From Phenylobacterium sp. (GTDB taxonomy: Bacteria; Pseudomonadota; Alphaproteobacteria; Caulobacterales; Caulobacteraceae): a stretch of 49,851 nucleotides of DNA. The stretch lies in assembly GCF_030693625.1 (NCBI RefSeq), contig NZ_JAUYAF010000032.1, positions 1-49,851 on the forward strand, written 5' to 3'. The notes under the pieces were generated by a model. The model ran no database searches. It had not been told where the DNA came from and worked only from the letters and a program-made list of their open reading frames with translations. Position numbers and translations under genes: made by a program. This document shows, in pieces, positions 32,848 through 41,470 of the stretch (position 1 is the first letter of the stretch; every line of letters starts with the position of its first letter).

Positions 32848-35299
32848 GGCCTGCGGCCGGACCGGTCGCCCGTCGCAGGGCGCGCTGCAGGTCGTTCATG
32901 CGGAACGGCTTGCGCAGGATGATCGGGTCCACCCCAGCGTTATCTTGAATGGCCTGGGTGTCGGCGAAGCCGCTGGCGAAGACGATGGGCAGGGACGGCC
33001 AGGCGCGCCGCGCCTCGAGGGCCACCTCGGCGCCGTTCATCCCGGGCATGGCGAAGTCGAGGAGCAGCACGTCCGGCGCCTCGACCTTCAGCATCGAGAG
33101 CGCCGAGGGCCCGTCGCTGGCCTCGGTCACCCTGTGGCCCAGGGACTCGAGCACCTTGACGATGATGGTTCGGTGATCCTGGTCGTCGTCGACGATCAGC
33201 ACCTTCAGGGGCGAAGGCGGCGCATCCTCCAGCCCCGCGTCGGCGGGGCCCGGCCGAACCGGACTGCGCTGCGTGCAGGGAAGATAGACGCGTACGCAGG
33301 TTCCCTTGCCGGGAGCGCTCTCGATGCGGACGGCTCCGCCAAACTGCCGGGCGCTGCCGTAGATCTGGGCCAATCCGAGCCCGGTTCCCTTGCCGACCGG
33401 CTTGGTGGTGAAGAAGGGCTCCATCGCCCGCCGCAAGGTTTCCTCATCCATGCCGGCGCCGGTGTCGCGGACGGCGACCACGACATAGTCGCCCTGGGCC
33501 AGCTCGGGGTCGGCGACGACATGTTGAACAGATGTGCCGACGGTCAGGCTGCCGCCGGTCGGCATGGCGTCGCGGGCGTTGATGGCCAGGTTCAACAGCA
33601 TCATCTCCACCTGGGTGGAGTCGGCGAGCACCGCGGCGGGCGTCGGGTTGAGGTCCAGGGTCAGGACGATCGCCGGCCCCAGGGCGCGCGCGAGCATCTC
33701 CCGAATGTCGTCGATGACGTCGCAGACGAGGAGGGGTTGCAGCTGGAGGCTCTGCGAGCGCGAGAAGGCGAGCAGCTGGGAGGTGAGTTTGGAGCCGCGT
33801 TCGGCGGCCTGAATGCCCGCCTCGGCCAGGTGGCGGACGCGGTCGGGGTCGTTGGCGCGCCGGCTGATGAGGTCGAGGGAGCCAACCACCGCGCCAAGCA
33901 CATTGTTGAAGTCATGGGCCAGACCCGACACCAGCTGACCGATGGCTTCCATCTTCTGGCTCTGCTGGAGCGCGTCCTGGGTCAGGCGCAGCTCGGCGGT
34001 GCGCGCCTCCACACGCGCTTCGAGCGTCGCGTTCAGTTCACGCAGCCTCGCCTCGACGGCTTCCCGCTCAATGACCAGCCGCGTTCGCTCGGCGAGCTCC
34101 TCCATGAAGGCGATGTCCTCGGCATGCCAGCGGCGAGGGAAACGGGCGTTCAGGTAGACGATGGTCCGCAGACGGCCGTCGCGCACAAAGGGCACCACCA
34201 GGATCGAGCGGGTGTCGACGTCCCGGGCGGTGTCGCGGGTCCGCGCCTCGTCGCTCAGGTCCGCCGTCAGGAGGTCCTCGACCACAACGGTTTCCCCGGC
34301 CATGAGCGCCGCGACGATCTTGACCCCGAAGGCCGCCGCCGGTAAGCGCCCGAGCAGCGGGGCCACCTGCCCATCGGTCCAGCAGACGTCATAGGTGAAG
34401 ACATCCTCCACCGGATCAAGCTGGCCATAACCTGTCCGGCTGACCCCGAAGTGCTCGCCCATGAGCGCGGCCACTTCGTGGAGGGCCTCGACGGAACTGC
34501 CGTTGCGAAGGATGTCTGCGACCCTCAGCCGCAAAGCGGTCCGCGCCGCGCGACGGGCGAGACGATCAAAGAGCCCCTGGAGCCGGGCGCTCGCCAGGGT
34601 CAGCAGCAGGATCAGCGCCGTCATCGCGCTGACCGCGACGCCGAGATAGGTCTGGTAGACCGTGGCCAGGCCGCCCGCCGCGCCGGCCGAGGCGTCGTGG
34701 GTGAAGCTGGCCGCATGCATGCCGGCATAGTGCATGCCCGAAATCGCGCCCCCCATGAGCACGGCGGCCACAAGCCTTTGGCCAAGGGTCTGATCGCGGG
34801 ACGCCAGCCAAACCGCCGCCGTGGCCGCCCCGAGCGCGATCAGCACCGAGACCGCGACCCATGCCGGATCGTAGCGAATGTGCGCATCCATCCGCATCGC
34901 CGTCATCCCGAGGTAATGCATGGCGACGACGCCGCAGCCCATGAGCAGGCCGGCGACGATGGTGCGGCCCGGGACGGGGGCGGGCCACGCCATGACCGTG
35001 AAGCCGGCGCCGGTGAAGAGAACCGCGAGAGCCAGAGAGGCCAGGGTGAGTCCCAGGTCGTAGCCGATCTGGACGCCCGGGAGACTCAAGGCGAGCATGG
35101 CGACAAAGTGCATCGCCCAGATGCCGCCGCCCAGGGCCACGGCGGCGGCGCACAGCCACAGGCCGCGGGCCCTCCCATCGGAGGTTCGGATCCGGCTGGC
35201 GACATCCAGCGCCGTGAACGACGCGAGGATGGCGATCAGGATCGACAGGACGACCAAAACCGCATTGTGGGCGCCTGGAACGGCCATCGGCGAAGTCAT
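32816..35299 (-). CDS. MHYT-GAF hybrid sensor histidine kinase with receiver
   Basis: About 827 residues. Seven membrane helices form an MHYT sensor; three motif copies are visible (MHFVAM, MHYLGM, MHYAGMHA), which are proposed to hold copper and sense gases such as O2, CO or NO. A GAF domain (about 265-420), a coiled segment, and HisKA with GLAHDFNNVLGAVVG (phospho-His) come next. The HATPase carries DTGAGM and GKGTGLGLAQIYG, and the C-terminal receiver has LLLDFAMPGMNG. The GTG at 35338 is a longer start option. The 3' end lies antisense over the DCC 3' end. Confidence 0.9.
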   Translation of the reverse strand: MTSPMAVPGAHNAVLVVLSILIAILASFTALDVASRIRTSDGRARGLWLCAAAVALGGGIWAMHFVAMLALSLPGVQIGYDLGLTLASLALAVLFTGAGFTVMAWPAPVPGRTIVAGLLMGCGVVAMHYLGMTAMRMDAHIRYDPAWVAVSVLIALGAATAAVWLASRDQTLGQRLVAAVLMGGAISGMHYAGMHAASFTHDASAGAAGGLATVYQTYLGVAVSAMTALILLLTLASARLQGLFDRLARRAARTALRLRVADILRNGSSVEALHEVAALMGEHFGVSRTGYGQLDPVEDVFTYDVCWTDGQVAPLLGRLPAAAFGVKIVAALMAGETVVVEDLLTADLSDEARTRDTARDVDTRSILVVPFVRDGRLRTIVYLNARFPRRWHAEDIAFMEELAERTRLVIEREAVEARLRELNATLEARVEARTAELRLTQDALQQSQKMEAIGQLVSGLAHDFNNVLGAVVGSLDLISRRANDPDRVRHLAEAGIQAAERGSKLTSQLLAFSRSQSLQLQPLLVCDVIDDIREMLARALGPAIVLTLDLNPTPAAVLADSTQVEMMLLNLAINARDAMPTGGSLTVGTSVQHVVADPELAQGDYVVVAVRDTGAGMDEETLRRAMEPFFTTKPVGKGTGLGLAQIYGSARQFGGAVRIESAPGKGTCVRVYLPCTQRSPVRPGPADAGLEDAPPSPLKVLIVDDDQDHRTIIVKVLESLGHRVTEASDGPSALSMLKVEAPDVLLLDFAMPGMNGAEVALEARRAWPSLPIVFASGFADTQAIQDNAGVDPIILRKPFRMNDLQRALRRATGPAAGLRDGPLADGR

Positions 35300-35463
35300 G
35301 GCCGGCACATTTTCATAGGCAGGTTGGCGGCGCAACACGGCGTACCTGCCGGAGAAATCTGGTGACGATCCGCCCGGAGCAAAGACGCTCCAACCGTCAA
35401 GCCCCTCGCGGACTCGACCCGAACGCGGTCTCAGGCGCCGGGGACGGCTGATTTCCTACGGCG

Positions 35464-36849
35464 TCACCCAACTCCGGCCCTGGCTCCCGGCAGGGCGGGC
35501 CCGGCGGGCGGAAATTCGCAGAGGAAGAGGGCGCCGCCGCCGGGCGCGTTCTGGGCGGTGACGGCGCCGCCGTGCGCCTCGACGATCGCCCGGACGATCC
35601 CCAAGCCGAGGCCCGCGCCGGTGTCGCCCGACCGCGACCGGCGCCAGAAGCGGTCGAACATCTTCTCGGCCTCGCCGGGCGCCAGGCCGCCGCCATGGTC
35701 GCGAACCGACAGGCGAGGTCCCGGCCCGACGATCACCTCGATGGGCCGGCCGGGCGGCGTGTGGCGGATCGCGTTCTCCACCAGATTGCGCAGGGCGCGG
35801 CCCAGGGCCTCGCCGTGGCCGCGGATGGGGCTGTCCCCCTGGTCGACGAGCTGGATGTCGTGACCGCAGGCAAAGGCGTGGGGGGCGATCTGGGTCACGG
35901 TCGCCGCCGCCAGGTCATGCAGCGAGATCTCCTCCGGCAATTCCGTGGGCAGGACGTCGGCCTGGGCCTGATCCAGCATCTGATTGACCAGGCGGGTCAT
36001 GGCCTGGATATCTTCGCCGAGGCGGGACTTGCCGGGGCTGTCGGGCAGGGCGTCGATCCGTAGGCGGAGCACCGACAGGGGCGTGCGCAGCTCGTGCGCC
36101 GCATCGGCCGTGAAGCTCTTCAGCAGCAGCATGGCGTGCCGCCATCGATCCAGGGCCCGGTTCACCGCGCTGACCAGGATCCCCACCTCGTGAGAGCCCT
36201 GCAGCGCCGAGAGGCGGGCGTCCATCCGGCTGGGGTCGAGCCCGTCGACCTCGCGGGCCGCGGCTTCCAGGGGCGCCAGCATGCGCCGCACCACCTGCAG
36301 GCTGAAGACCAGCAGCAGCAGGGTGAGCGGCACCAGGGGCAGGGCCACATGCTCCAGCAGTTCCTGGCCGATCACCGGCCCGTAGGCGGCGCCGCCGGAG
36401 ACATTGGCCTCGATCAGGATCCAGTAGGGGCCGGCCTGGCCGCTGAACCGGCGCGCCCCGGTGACCTGGGTTCCCGAGCTGGCGATGTTGCGCCGGGTCC
36501 AGTCGAGGGTGGAGGCGTCGGGCCACATGGAGAGGGGCTGCGGCGACGGGTTCTGTCGCTGCAGCACCGGCCGCAACTGGGCGTCGACGACGATGATGTT
36601 CCAGGTCGAGACCCCGATCGGATCGGGCAGGTCGGCCACCGATTGCGGGGACACAGCCAGGGCCCGGTCCACGCGGTGGGCCTGCTGCTCGATGAAGTCC
36701 TCGGCCAGGGCCTGCCGGTCGAAGGCGTACATCGAGACCACGATGGCCACGTCGAGCAGGGCGAAGATCGCCATCAGGGCGGTGAGCCGGACGGCGATCT
36801 GGCGCAGCAGGCTGGGCGCGCGCGGGGGCGCCTTGATCGCCTCAGTCAT
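35464..36849 (-). CDS. Two-component sensor histidine kinase (EnvZ/QseC-like)
   Basis: A 461-residue inner-membrane kinase. There are two membrane helices (about 21-43 and 168-188) with a periplasmic sensor loop between, then HAMP-like linker, HisKA with SFTADAAHELRTPLSVLRLR (phospho-His) and HATPase boxes (ENAIRHTP, VRDHGGGLAP, GLGLGIVRAI). The ATG overlaps the preceding response-regulator stop as ATGA, so it is the cognate kinase. The gene cluster suggests a redox, metal or membrane signal linked to the cytochrome/PepSY genes. Confidence 0.92.
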   Translation of the reverse strand: MTEAIKAPPRAPSLLRQIAVRLTALMAIFALLDVAIVVSMYAFDRQALAEDFIEQQAHRVDRALAVSPQSVADLPDPIGVSTWNIIVVDAQLRPVLQRQNPSPQPLSMWPDASTLDWTRRNIASSGTQVTGARRFSGQAGPYWILIEANVSGGAAYGPVIGQELLEHVALPLVPLTLLLLVFSLQVVRRMLAPLEAAAREVDGLDPSRMDARLSALQGSHEVGILVSAVNRALDRWRHAMLLLKSFTADAAHELRTPLSVLRLRIDALPDSPGKSRLGEDIQAMTRLVNQMLDQAQADVLPTELPEEISLHDLAAATVTQIAPHAFACGHDIQLVDQGDSPIRGHGEALGRALRNLVENAIRHTPPGRPIEVIVGPGPRLSVRDHGGGLAPGEAEKMFDRFWRRSRSGDTGAGLGLGIVRAIVEAHGGAVTAQNAPGGGALFLCEFPPAGPALPGARAGVG

Positions 36850-37538
36850 GGGAGCCCCGCCGAGGCCTGGCCGGCCATCAGGGCGTAGCCCACGCCATGG
36901 GCGGTCCTCAGGGTGAGATCGGCCTTCGCAGCCGTCAGCCGTTTGCGCAGCCGCGAGACGGCGACCTCCAGGGCGTTGGGCGAGACCTCAGCGTCCAGGG
37001 CGTAGAGCTGGTCCTCAAGCAGGGTCTTGGCCACCACCTGGCCGGCCCGGCGCAACAGGTGCTCCAGCAGCGCCAGCTCCCGGGGCGGCATCGCCACCGG
37101 CGCGCCCGCCACCTGTAGGCTGCGATTTGTGGTGTCGAGGGCGACATTTCCGGCCTGCAGGACGACCCCCAGGCAGGCGCCGGGGCGACGCAGGAGGGCG
37201 CGGCAGCGGGCGGCCAGCTCGGCGATGTCGAAGGGCTTCACCAGATAGTCGTCGGCCCCGACGTCGAGGCCGGCGATCCGCTCCCCCAGGCCGCCGCGCG
37301 CCGTCAGGATCAGGATCGGCACGCTGTCGCGGTTGCGGCGCAGGCGCCGGACCAGGTCCAGGCCGTCACCGTCGGGCAGGCCAAGGTCCAGCAGGATCAG
37401 ATCATAGGCCGCCAGGCCGCGGGCCTCGAGGCCGTCCTCCAGGGTCTCGCACCAGTCGACGACAAAGCCGTCCTGGCGGAGGCCATCGACCACCAGGGCG
37501 CCCAGACGCGCATTATCCTCAATCAACAGCAGGCGCAT
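36846..37538 (-). CDS. OmpR/PhoB-family response regulator
   Basis: A 230-residue regulator: receiver (1-115; acidic pair IEDNA, acceptor Asp in LILLDLGLPDGDG, switch Lys in LVKPFD) and a winged-helix DNA-binding domain (130-225; LTPRELALLEHLLRR-type sequence here MPPRELALLEHLLRRAG). It likely binds the direct CTGAC repeats between the PepSY and cytochrome genes. Its start lies within the last 20 bp of the upstream cytochrome gene, so the set cytochrome b / regulator / kinase forms one operon. Confidence 0.93.
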   Translation of the reverse strand: MRLLLIEDNARLGALVVDGLRQDGFVVDWCETLEDGLEARGLAAYDLILLDLGLPDGDGLDLVRRLRRNRDSVPILILTARGGLGERIAGLDVGADDYLVKPFDIAELAARCRALLRRPGACLGVVLQAGNVALDTTNRSLQVAGAPVAMPPRELALLEHLLRRAGQVVAKTLLEDQLYALDAEVSPNALEVAVSRLRKRLTAAKADLTLRTAHGVGYALMAGQASAGLP

Positions 37539-38091
37539 GACAGACGTCGTTTCCCCTGGGCGCGCGCTTCAGGCCGGTCACCATAGCCAGAACAAGGTTC
37601 TCACGGTGACGCCAGCTTTCAATGAGCGCGGCCAGGACATGGAGGATCGCCATGACCAGGATGGTGTTGGCCAGGGCCTCATGCAGGGTCTCCACCCAGC
37701 GCAGGCCCCAGAAGGCGTCGAGCCCCATCATCCAGCCGGTGACGCCGCAGGCGCTCACCAGGGCGATCAGGGCGAGCATCATCAGGGCGCCGGCCGGATT
37801 GTGGCCGACATAACGCGGCTCGCGGCCGCGGGCCAAGGCCAGCAGGTAGCCGCTCAGCCGCCGGGGCGTGGGGGTGAAGTCGGAGAACCTGGCGTGCTGC
37901 GCGCCGACGAATCCCCAGACCAGCCGCACCGCGACGGCCGCCAGGATGGCGTATCCGACGTAGCGATGCACCGACTTCAGCTCCCGCAGGACCGTGAGGT
38001 TGGCGATGCAGCCCAGGGCCAGGGTCCAGTGGAACAGCCGCACGACCGGGTCCCACACCTTGACGCGCGCCGGGGGGGATGGCGGCGTCAA
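37519..38091 (-). CDS. Cytochrome b561-type membrane protein (diheme)
   Basis: A 190-residue protein with four membrane helices. Four His residues in the expected positions can ligate two haems: RLFHW, SVHRYVGY, TLHEAL and AILHVLAAL. It would move electrons across or within the inner membrane. No ATG is available near the conserved start; TTG at 38091 (reading TPPSPPARVKVWDPVVRLFHW, in part) is preferred, with a weak aagg upstream. It is read with, and overlaps, the response-regulator gene. The 38092-38138 gap separates it from PepSY. Confidence 0.84.
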   Translation of the reverse strand: MTPPSPPARVKVWDPVVRLFHWTLALGCIANLTVLRELKSVHRYVGYAILAAVAVRLVWGFVGAQHARFSDFTPTPRRLSGYLLALARGREPRYVGHNPAGALMMLALIALVSACGVTGWMMGLDAFWGLRWVETLHEALANTILVMAILHVLAALIESWRHRENLVLAMVTGLKRAPRGNDVCHAPAVD

Positions 38092-38138
38092 GGTGTCCGG
38101 CCTTGGGGGGTTAAGCCCAGGACGGTGCGGGCCATCGG

Positions 38139-38417
38139 CTAGTCCTCGTTGTTCTGGACGACCGCGCCGGTGACGGGGTTGAAGTAGACCTCGGCCTTCT
38201 TGCCGGCCTTGTTGAAAGCGTAGATCTCGTAACAGCTGCCGCTGACCTGGAAGACCTTGATCCTGGTGTAGCCGAGGGCGGCGATCTTGGTCTTCATCTG
38301 GGCCTCGCTCAGCCATTTGGCCTTGGGGGCGGTGGTGCAGGCCGGCGACGCGGCGGCGCTGGCCGCGGTGGCCAGGACGGCGGCGGCGACGGCGGCGGGG
38401 ATCAGGAACTTTCGCAT
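38139..38417 (-). CDS. Secreted PepSY-domain protein
   Basis: A 92-residue protein with a signal peptide (MRKFLIPAAVAAAVLATAASAAA) and a single PepSY domain: WLSEAQMKTKIAALGYTRIKVFQVSGSCYEIYAFNKAGKKAEVYFNP (in part) ending in TGAVVQNNED. Two Cys residues (ACTTAP and SGSCYE) may form a disulfide. PepSY units bind or inhibit partner proteins or bind metals. It is the first gene of the leftward operon with a cytochrome b and the two-component pair. The ATG at 38417 is clear; the long ORF upstream is not conserved. Confidence 0.86.
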   Translation of the reverse strand: MRKFLIPAAVAAAVLATAASAAASPACTTAPKAKWLSEAQMKTKIAALGYTRIKVFQVSGSCYEIYAFNKAGKKAEVYFNPVTGAVVQNNED

Positions 38418-38479
38418 GGGGGGCTCCGGTTGCGGGCTATGAAGCGGCTGCTCCATGACCCTGATCCTGGGGGTTTGAC

Positions 38480-38495
38480 CTGACAAAGACCTGAC
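38480..38495. promoter_or_regulatory. Direct repeat CTGAC-N6-CTGAC
   Basis: ctgac at 38480-38484 and 38491-38495 gives an 11-bp period, one DNA turn, typical for OmpR/PhoB-family regulators. It lies 63 bp upstream of the PepSY start and is the mirror of the pair at 38524. Confidence 0.6.
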
Positions 38496-38523
38496 GGCCC
38501 TGGCCCGGCGAGGCTTGGCCGCC

Positions 38524-38539
38524 GTCAGGTTTTCGTCAG
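38524..38539. promoter_or_regulatory. Direct repeat GTCAG-N6-GTCAG (mirror pair)
   Basis: gtcag at 38524-38528 and 38535-38539, again with 11-bp period, in opposite orientation to the pair at 38480. It is 78 bp upstream of the rightward cytochrome gene. The two pairs together suggest that one regulator drives both directions. Confidence 0.6.
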
Positions 38540-38616
38540 GCGCAGGGGGCAGAGTGCCGCTCAGCACGCCCCGCCAAGCCCAGCCCCCCCTTCCCCTGTC
38601 ACTGGAGAAAACGGCC

Positions 38617-39210
38617 ATGCCCGCCATGTCGCGCCTTCGGGCCTATCACGCGCTGCTCGCTGTCCTTGTGGTCGCGGCCTATTTCAGCACCGAATGGGGG
38701 TCGGCCCACGCCTGGCTTGGTTACGGTGTCGCCGCGGTGATCGCCTTGCGCCTGGTGATGGCGCTGACCGGCGCCCACCAGCTGGGGCTGATGCGGTTCT
38801 ATCCGCATTTCCAGGGCCTGAAGGTCGACAACGCCTTCACCCATCCCGCCATCAGCCGGGTGTTGCTGGTGGGTATCGCCGTGTGCCTGATTGGCGTCAC
38901 CGCGACGGGCATCGCCATGGACGGAGGGCGCAGCTTGGGCGTGAACCCGCCGGTCGCGTCATCCACCGACCCGATCCGAGCCGCCGGCGACACCCATGAT
39001 GAGGCGGAAGAGGACGACGAGGACGACGAGGGCGAGGAGGGCGAGGAGGGCGAAGAGGGCGGGCCGCTCGGCGAGGTCCATGAGCTGTTCGGCAATGGGC
39101 TGATGCTGCTGGTGGTGTTGCATGTGAGCTACCTGTTCCTCTTCAAGCGGCCCCTCGCGCGGTTCATGCTCTTCGCCGCGGCGAAGACGAAGTCACAACC
39201 CTTGCCCTGA
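38617..39210 (+). CDS. Cytochrome b-type membrane protein with acidic loop
   Basis: A 197-residue protein with four helices and candidate haem His residues in RAYHALL, AHAWLGY, VHELFGN and LHVSYLF. Unlike the first cytochrome, the loop between helices 3 and 4 holds about 22 almost purely acidic residues (DEAEEDDEDDEGEEGEEGEE region, residues about 127-150). The loop may bind a basic or metal partner. ATG at 38617 has ggaga upstream; the ORF to 38515 is rejected. It is divergent from the PepSY operon across the operator region. Confidence 0.82.
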   Translation: MPAMSRLRAYHALLAVLVVAAYFSTEWGSAHAWLGYGVAAVIALRLVMALTGAHQLGLMRFYPHFQGLKVDNAFTHPAISRVLLVGIAVCLIGVTATGIAMDGGRSLGVNPPVASSTDPIRAAGDTHDEAEEDDEDDEGEEGEEGEEGGPLGEVHELFGNGLMLLVVLHVSYLFLFKRPLARFMLFAAAKTKSQPLP

Positions 39211-39297
39211 ACTCGCCTGCCCGGCGCCACGGGAAGAGCGCCCCTACCGCAGTTCACCGCAATTACGCCGCCCTCCCGGTAGAGGAAGTGGGGCGTG

Positions 39298-40035
39298 ATG
39301 ACGTTCGTGTTTCCCGTTCTGAAGCCGCCCTCCGCGCAGGCCCGGGCCCTCGCGGGCTTCGGCTCGCTGCTGCTCGACGCGGCGCTCGTGGCGGTGCTGC
39401 TGTTCATGTTCGTCGATCGGACGGCCCCGCCGCAGGACCTGCCCTGGAAGCCCTTCTCCCTCAACCAGCCGATCGGCCTGGCGACCTCGGGCAAGCTGGC
39501 GCGGATCGCCGTCGATCCGGCCCGGTGCAAGGCGGCCCTGGCTGCGGGTGAGGTCGCCTTCACCGCGACGCCGGCAAGGCGCGACGGCTTCTGCTCGAAA
39601 CTTGACGCCGGCCAGGTGGGGGGCGGGGGCCTGTCGCCCGCGGGGCCGGTGATGACCTGCAGGGAGGCCCTGGCCTTCACGCTCTGGAACCGCCAGGTGC
39701 TGCGCCCCGCCGCGCGGGAGATCCTGGGCGCCGAGGTCGCGGCCATCGACCACTATGGGACCTATGCCTGCCGCCGGGTCTACGGCCAGGACTCAGGCCG
39801 GGTCAGCGAGCATGCCCACGCCAACGCCTTCGATTTCGCCGGCGTGCGGCTAAGCGACGGCCGCCGGGTGACCGTCGCCGCCCACTTCGACGATGAGGGC
39901 GCGCGCGGCCGGTTCCTGCGCGCGGCGCGCGACGGGGCCTGCAAGGTGTTCCGGGTGACGCTGAGCCCGGACTACAACGCCGCCCACCACGATCACCTGC
40001 ACCTGGACATGGGTCGGTTCCGCACCTGCCGGTGA
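39298..40035 (+). CDS. Extensin-like family protein, membrane anchored
   Basis: A 245-residue protein with an N-terminal hydrophobic segment (about residues 20-40) and an extensin-like C-terminal domain: MTCREALAFTLWNRQVLRPAAREILGAEV, YGTYACRRVYGQ, SEHAHANAFDFAGVRLSDGR and the His-rich end NAAHHDHLHLDMGR. The His/Asp pattern resembles LAS/peptidase-M15-like metal sites, so a role on peptidoglycan is possible. GTG at 39295 is an equal start option. Cys residues in several positions suggest periplasmic disulfides. Confidence 0.87.
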   Translation: MTFVFPVLKPPSAQARALAGFGSLLLDAALVAVLLFMFVDRTAPPQDLPWKPFSLNQPIGLATSGKLARIAVDPARCKAALAAGEVAFTATPARRDGFCSKLDAGQVGGGGLSPAGPVMTCREALAFTLWNRQVLRPAAREILGAEVAAIDHYGTYACRRVYGQDSGRVSEHAHANAFDFAGVRLSDGRRVTVAAHFDDEGARGRFLRAARDGACKVFRVTLSPDYNAAHHDHLHLDMGRFRTCR

Positions 40036-40061
40036 CGCAAGGAACCGGCGCGCGTTGAGCC

Positions 40062-41072
40062 TCAGGTTCCGAGGCGTTCGGGATCGACCTTCAAGGTGAC
40101 CACCAGGCCGGCCTCGAGCCAATCGTACTTGATCGCGCCGCGCAGATGGCCGTTGACGCTGCGCTCGATCAGCTTGCTGCCGTAGCCCTTGGGTTCCTCG
40201 GGCGCCTTGACCAGGGGGCCGCCCGTCTCGGTCCAGACGATGGTCACCGCTTCGTCGTGTGCGGAGCAGGAGACGTTGAGCATGCCCGTATCGACCGACA
40301 GGGCGCCATACTTCAAGGAGTTGGTCGCCAGCTCGTGGACGATCAGGGCGACGATCGTGGTGGCCGACTCGCCGACGCTCATGCGTGGCACCGAGACCCG
40401 AATGCGGCCGCTGAACGCGCCCAGATCATCGTAGGGCGCCAGCAACACGGTCAGCAGGTCCCCGAGCAGGGCGGAGGGGGCTTCGGTCTGGCCGGCCACC
40501 GGACGCACCAGGTCGTGCGCGCGGCCGAGCGCCGTCAGCCGCAGCGTCAACTCGCGCGCCATGTCCTCGACGGTCTTGGTGGAGCGCGAGGTGATGGCCG
40601 TCAGTCCAGAGGCGATGGCCAGGAGGTTCTTGACCCGGTGGCTCATCTCGCCGGCCAGCAGCTCGCGGCCCTCCTCGGCCTGCTTGCGGCCGGTGACGTC
40701 GATGAAGATGCCGAACATGACCCGCTGGACCATGCCGGCGTCATCGCCCTGACCCCGGGCCGAGATCCATTTGAGCTCCTCGCCGACCAGGATGCGGAAG
40801 TCGATTTCAAAGGCGCCGGTGACCGCCCGCGTCGCGTTGAAGGCCGCCCGGACCCGGTCGCGATCGTGGGGGTGAATGTGGGCCGACAGATCCTCAAAGG
40901 TGACGTCGCGGCCGCGCGGGACGCCCCAGAGGTCGTAGGAGTGATCGTCCATGGCCAGGGCGTCGGTGTCGACATTCCAAGACCAGAGGGTGACCCCGGC
41001 CGAATCGATGGCGCGCACCAGGTTCTTCGGCTCCCAGAGCAGGGGCTTCAGCTTATCGGGCGTCGTCGTCAT
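40062..41072 (-). CDS. PAS-HWE sensor histidine kinase
   Basis: A 336-residue cytoplasmic kinase. The PAS fold (about 22-140) has no LOV cysteine motif, so it is not a flavin LOV sensor. The HWE DHp is EMSHRVKNLLAIASGL (phospho-His about residue 150), with HELATNSLKYGAL and WTETGGP, typical of the HWE/HisKA_2 type. No transmembrane segment is present. ATG 41072 has aggag just upstream. It is divergent from pyp across 398 bp, so it might receive the light signal, which is conjecture. Confidence 0.9.
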   Translation of the reverse strand: MTTTPDKLKPLLWEPKNLVRAIDSAGVTLWSWNVDTDALAMDDHSYDLWGVPRGRDVTFEDLSAHIHPHDRDRVRAAFNATRAVTGAFEIDFRILVGEELKWISARGQGDDAGMVQRVMFGIFIDVTGRKQAEEGRELLAGEMSHRVKNLLAIASGLTAITSRSTKTVEDMARELTLRLTALGRAHDLVRPVAGQTEAPSALLGDLLTVLLAPYDDLGAFSGRIRVSVPRMSVGESATTIVALIVHELATNSLKYGALSVDTGMLNVSCSAHDEAVTIVWTETGGPLVKAPEEPKGYGSKLIERSVNGHLRGAIKYDWLEAGLVVTLKVDPERLGT

Positions 41073-41198
41073 GGGGCTCCTGGGGTGCTGAGGCGGCATG
41101 TCACCATGCGCGCTCTCGGGGCCTCTCTAATTCAGCTTTGATGAACAGCGTCTGTCACGCGCCAAGCGTCGCCAGGGTTCTAGCTCGTCACTTGCGCG

Positions 41199-41213
41199 TC
41201 GTCACCGTGACGA
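41199..41213. promoter_or_regulatory. Perfect palindrome in the pyp upstream gap
   Basis: tcgtcaccgtgacga is a 7-1-7 inverted repeat in the 41073-41470 gap, which otherwise shows no gene. It lies 126 bp from the kinase start and 258 bp from pyp. It could be an operator. The rest of the gap, 41100-41470, holds no clear promoter consensus that I can defend. Confidence 0.35.
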
Positions 41214-41470
41214 TGAGCGCGCGGCTTGTGAGTGCGAGACGACCCGCGGCTCGCAATCCCGGGCGCACAGGATCAGGAGGTCCGTCCCGAACTGGAATTA
41301 AGACTCTGTTCATCCGCAGCCAGCGCCGGAACGGCTTGTATCGCTCAGGTTTCGCGCCGACCCCGACCGCCTCACGGCCTGACTATCCCGAAATAAGCTA
41401 TTCTTAAGCTTTCCCGAGCTTGGTGAGCCGCGGGCGCGAGCCCGGCATCTTGGCATGGGAGACGGGTATC

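Noticed and set aside
40062..41072. A LOV blue-light kinase
   Set aside because: The PAS region lacks the conserved cysteine motif that binds flavin in LOV domains.
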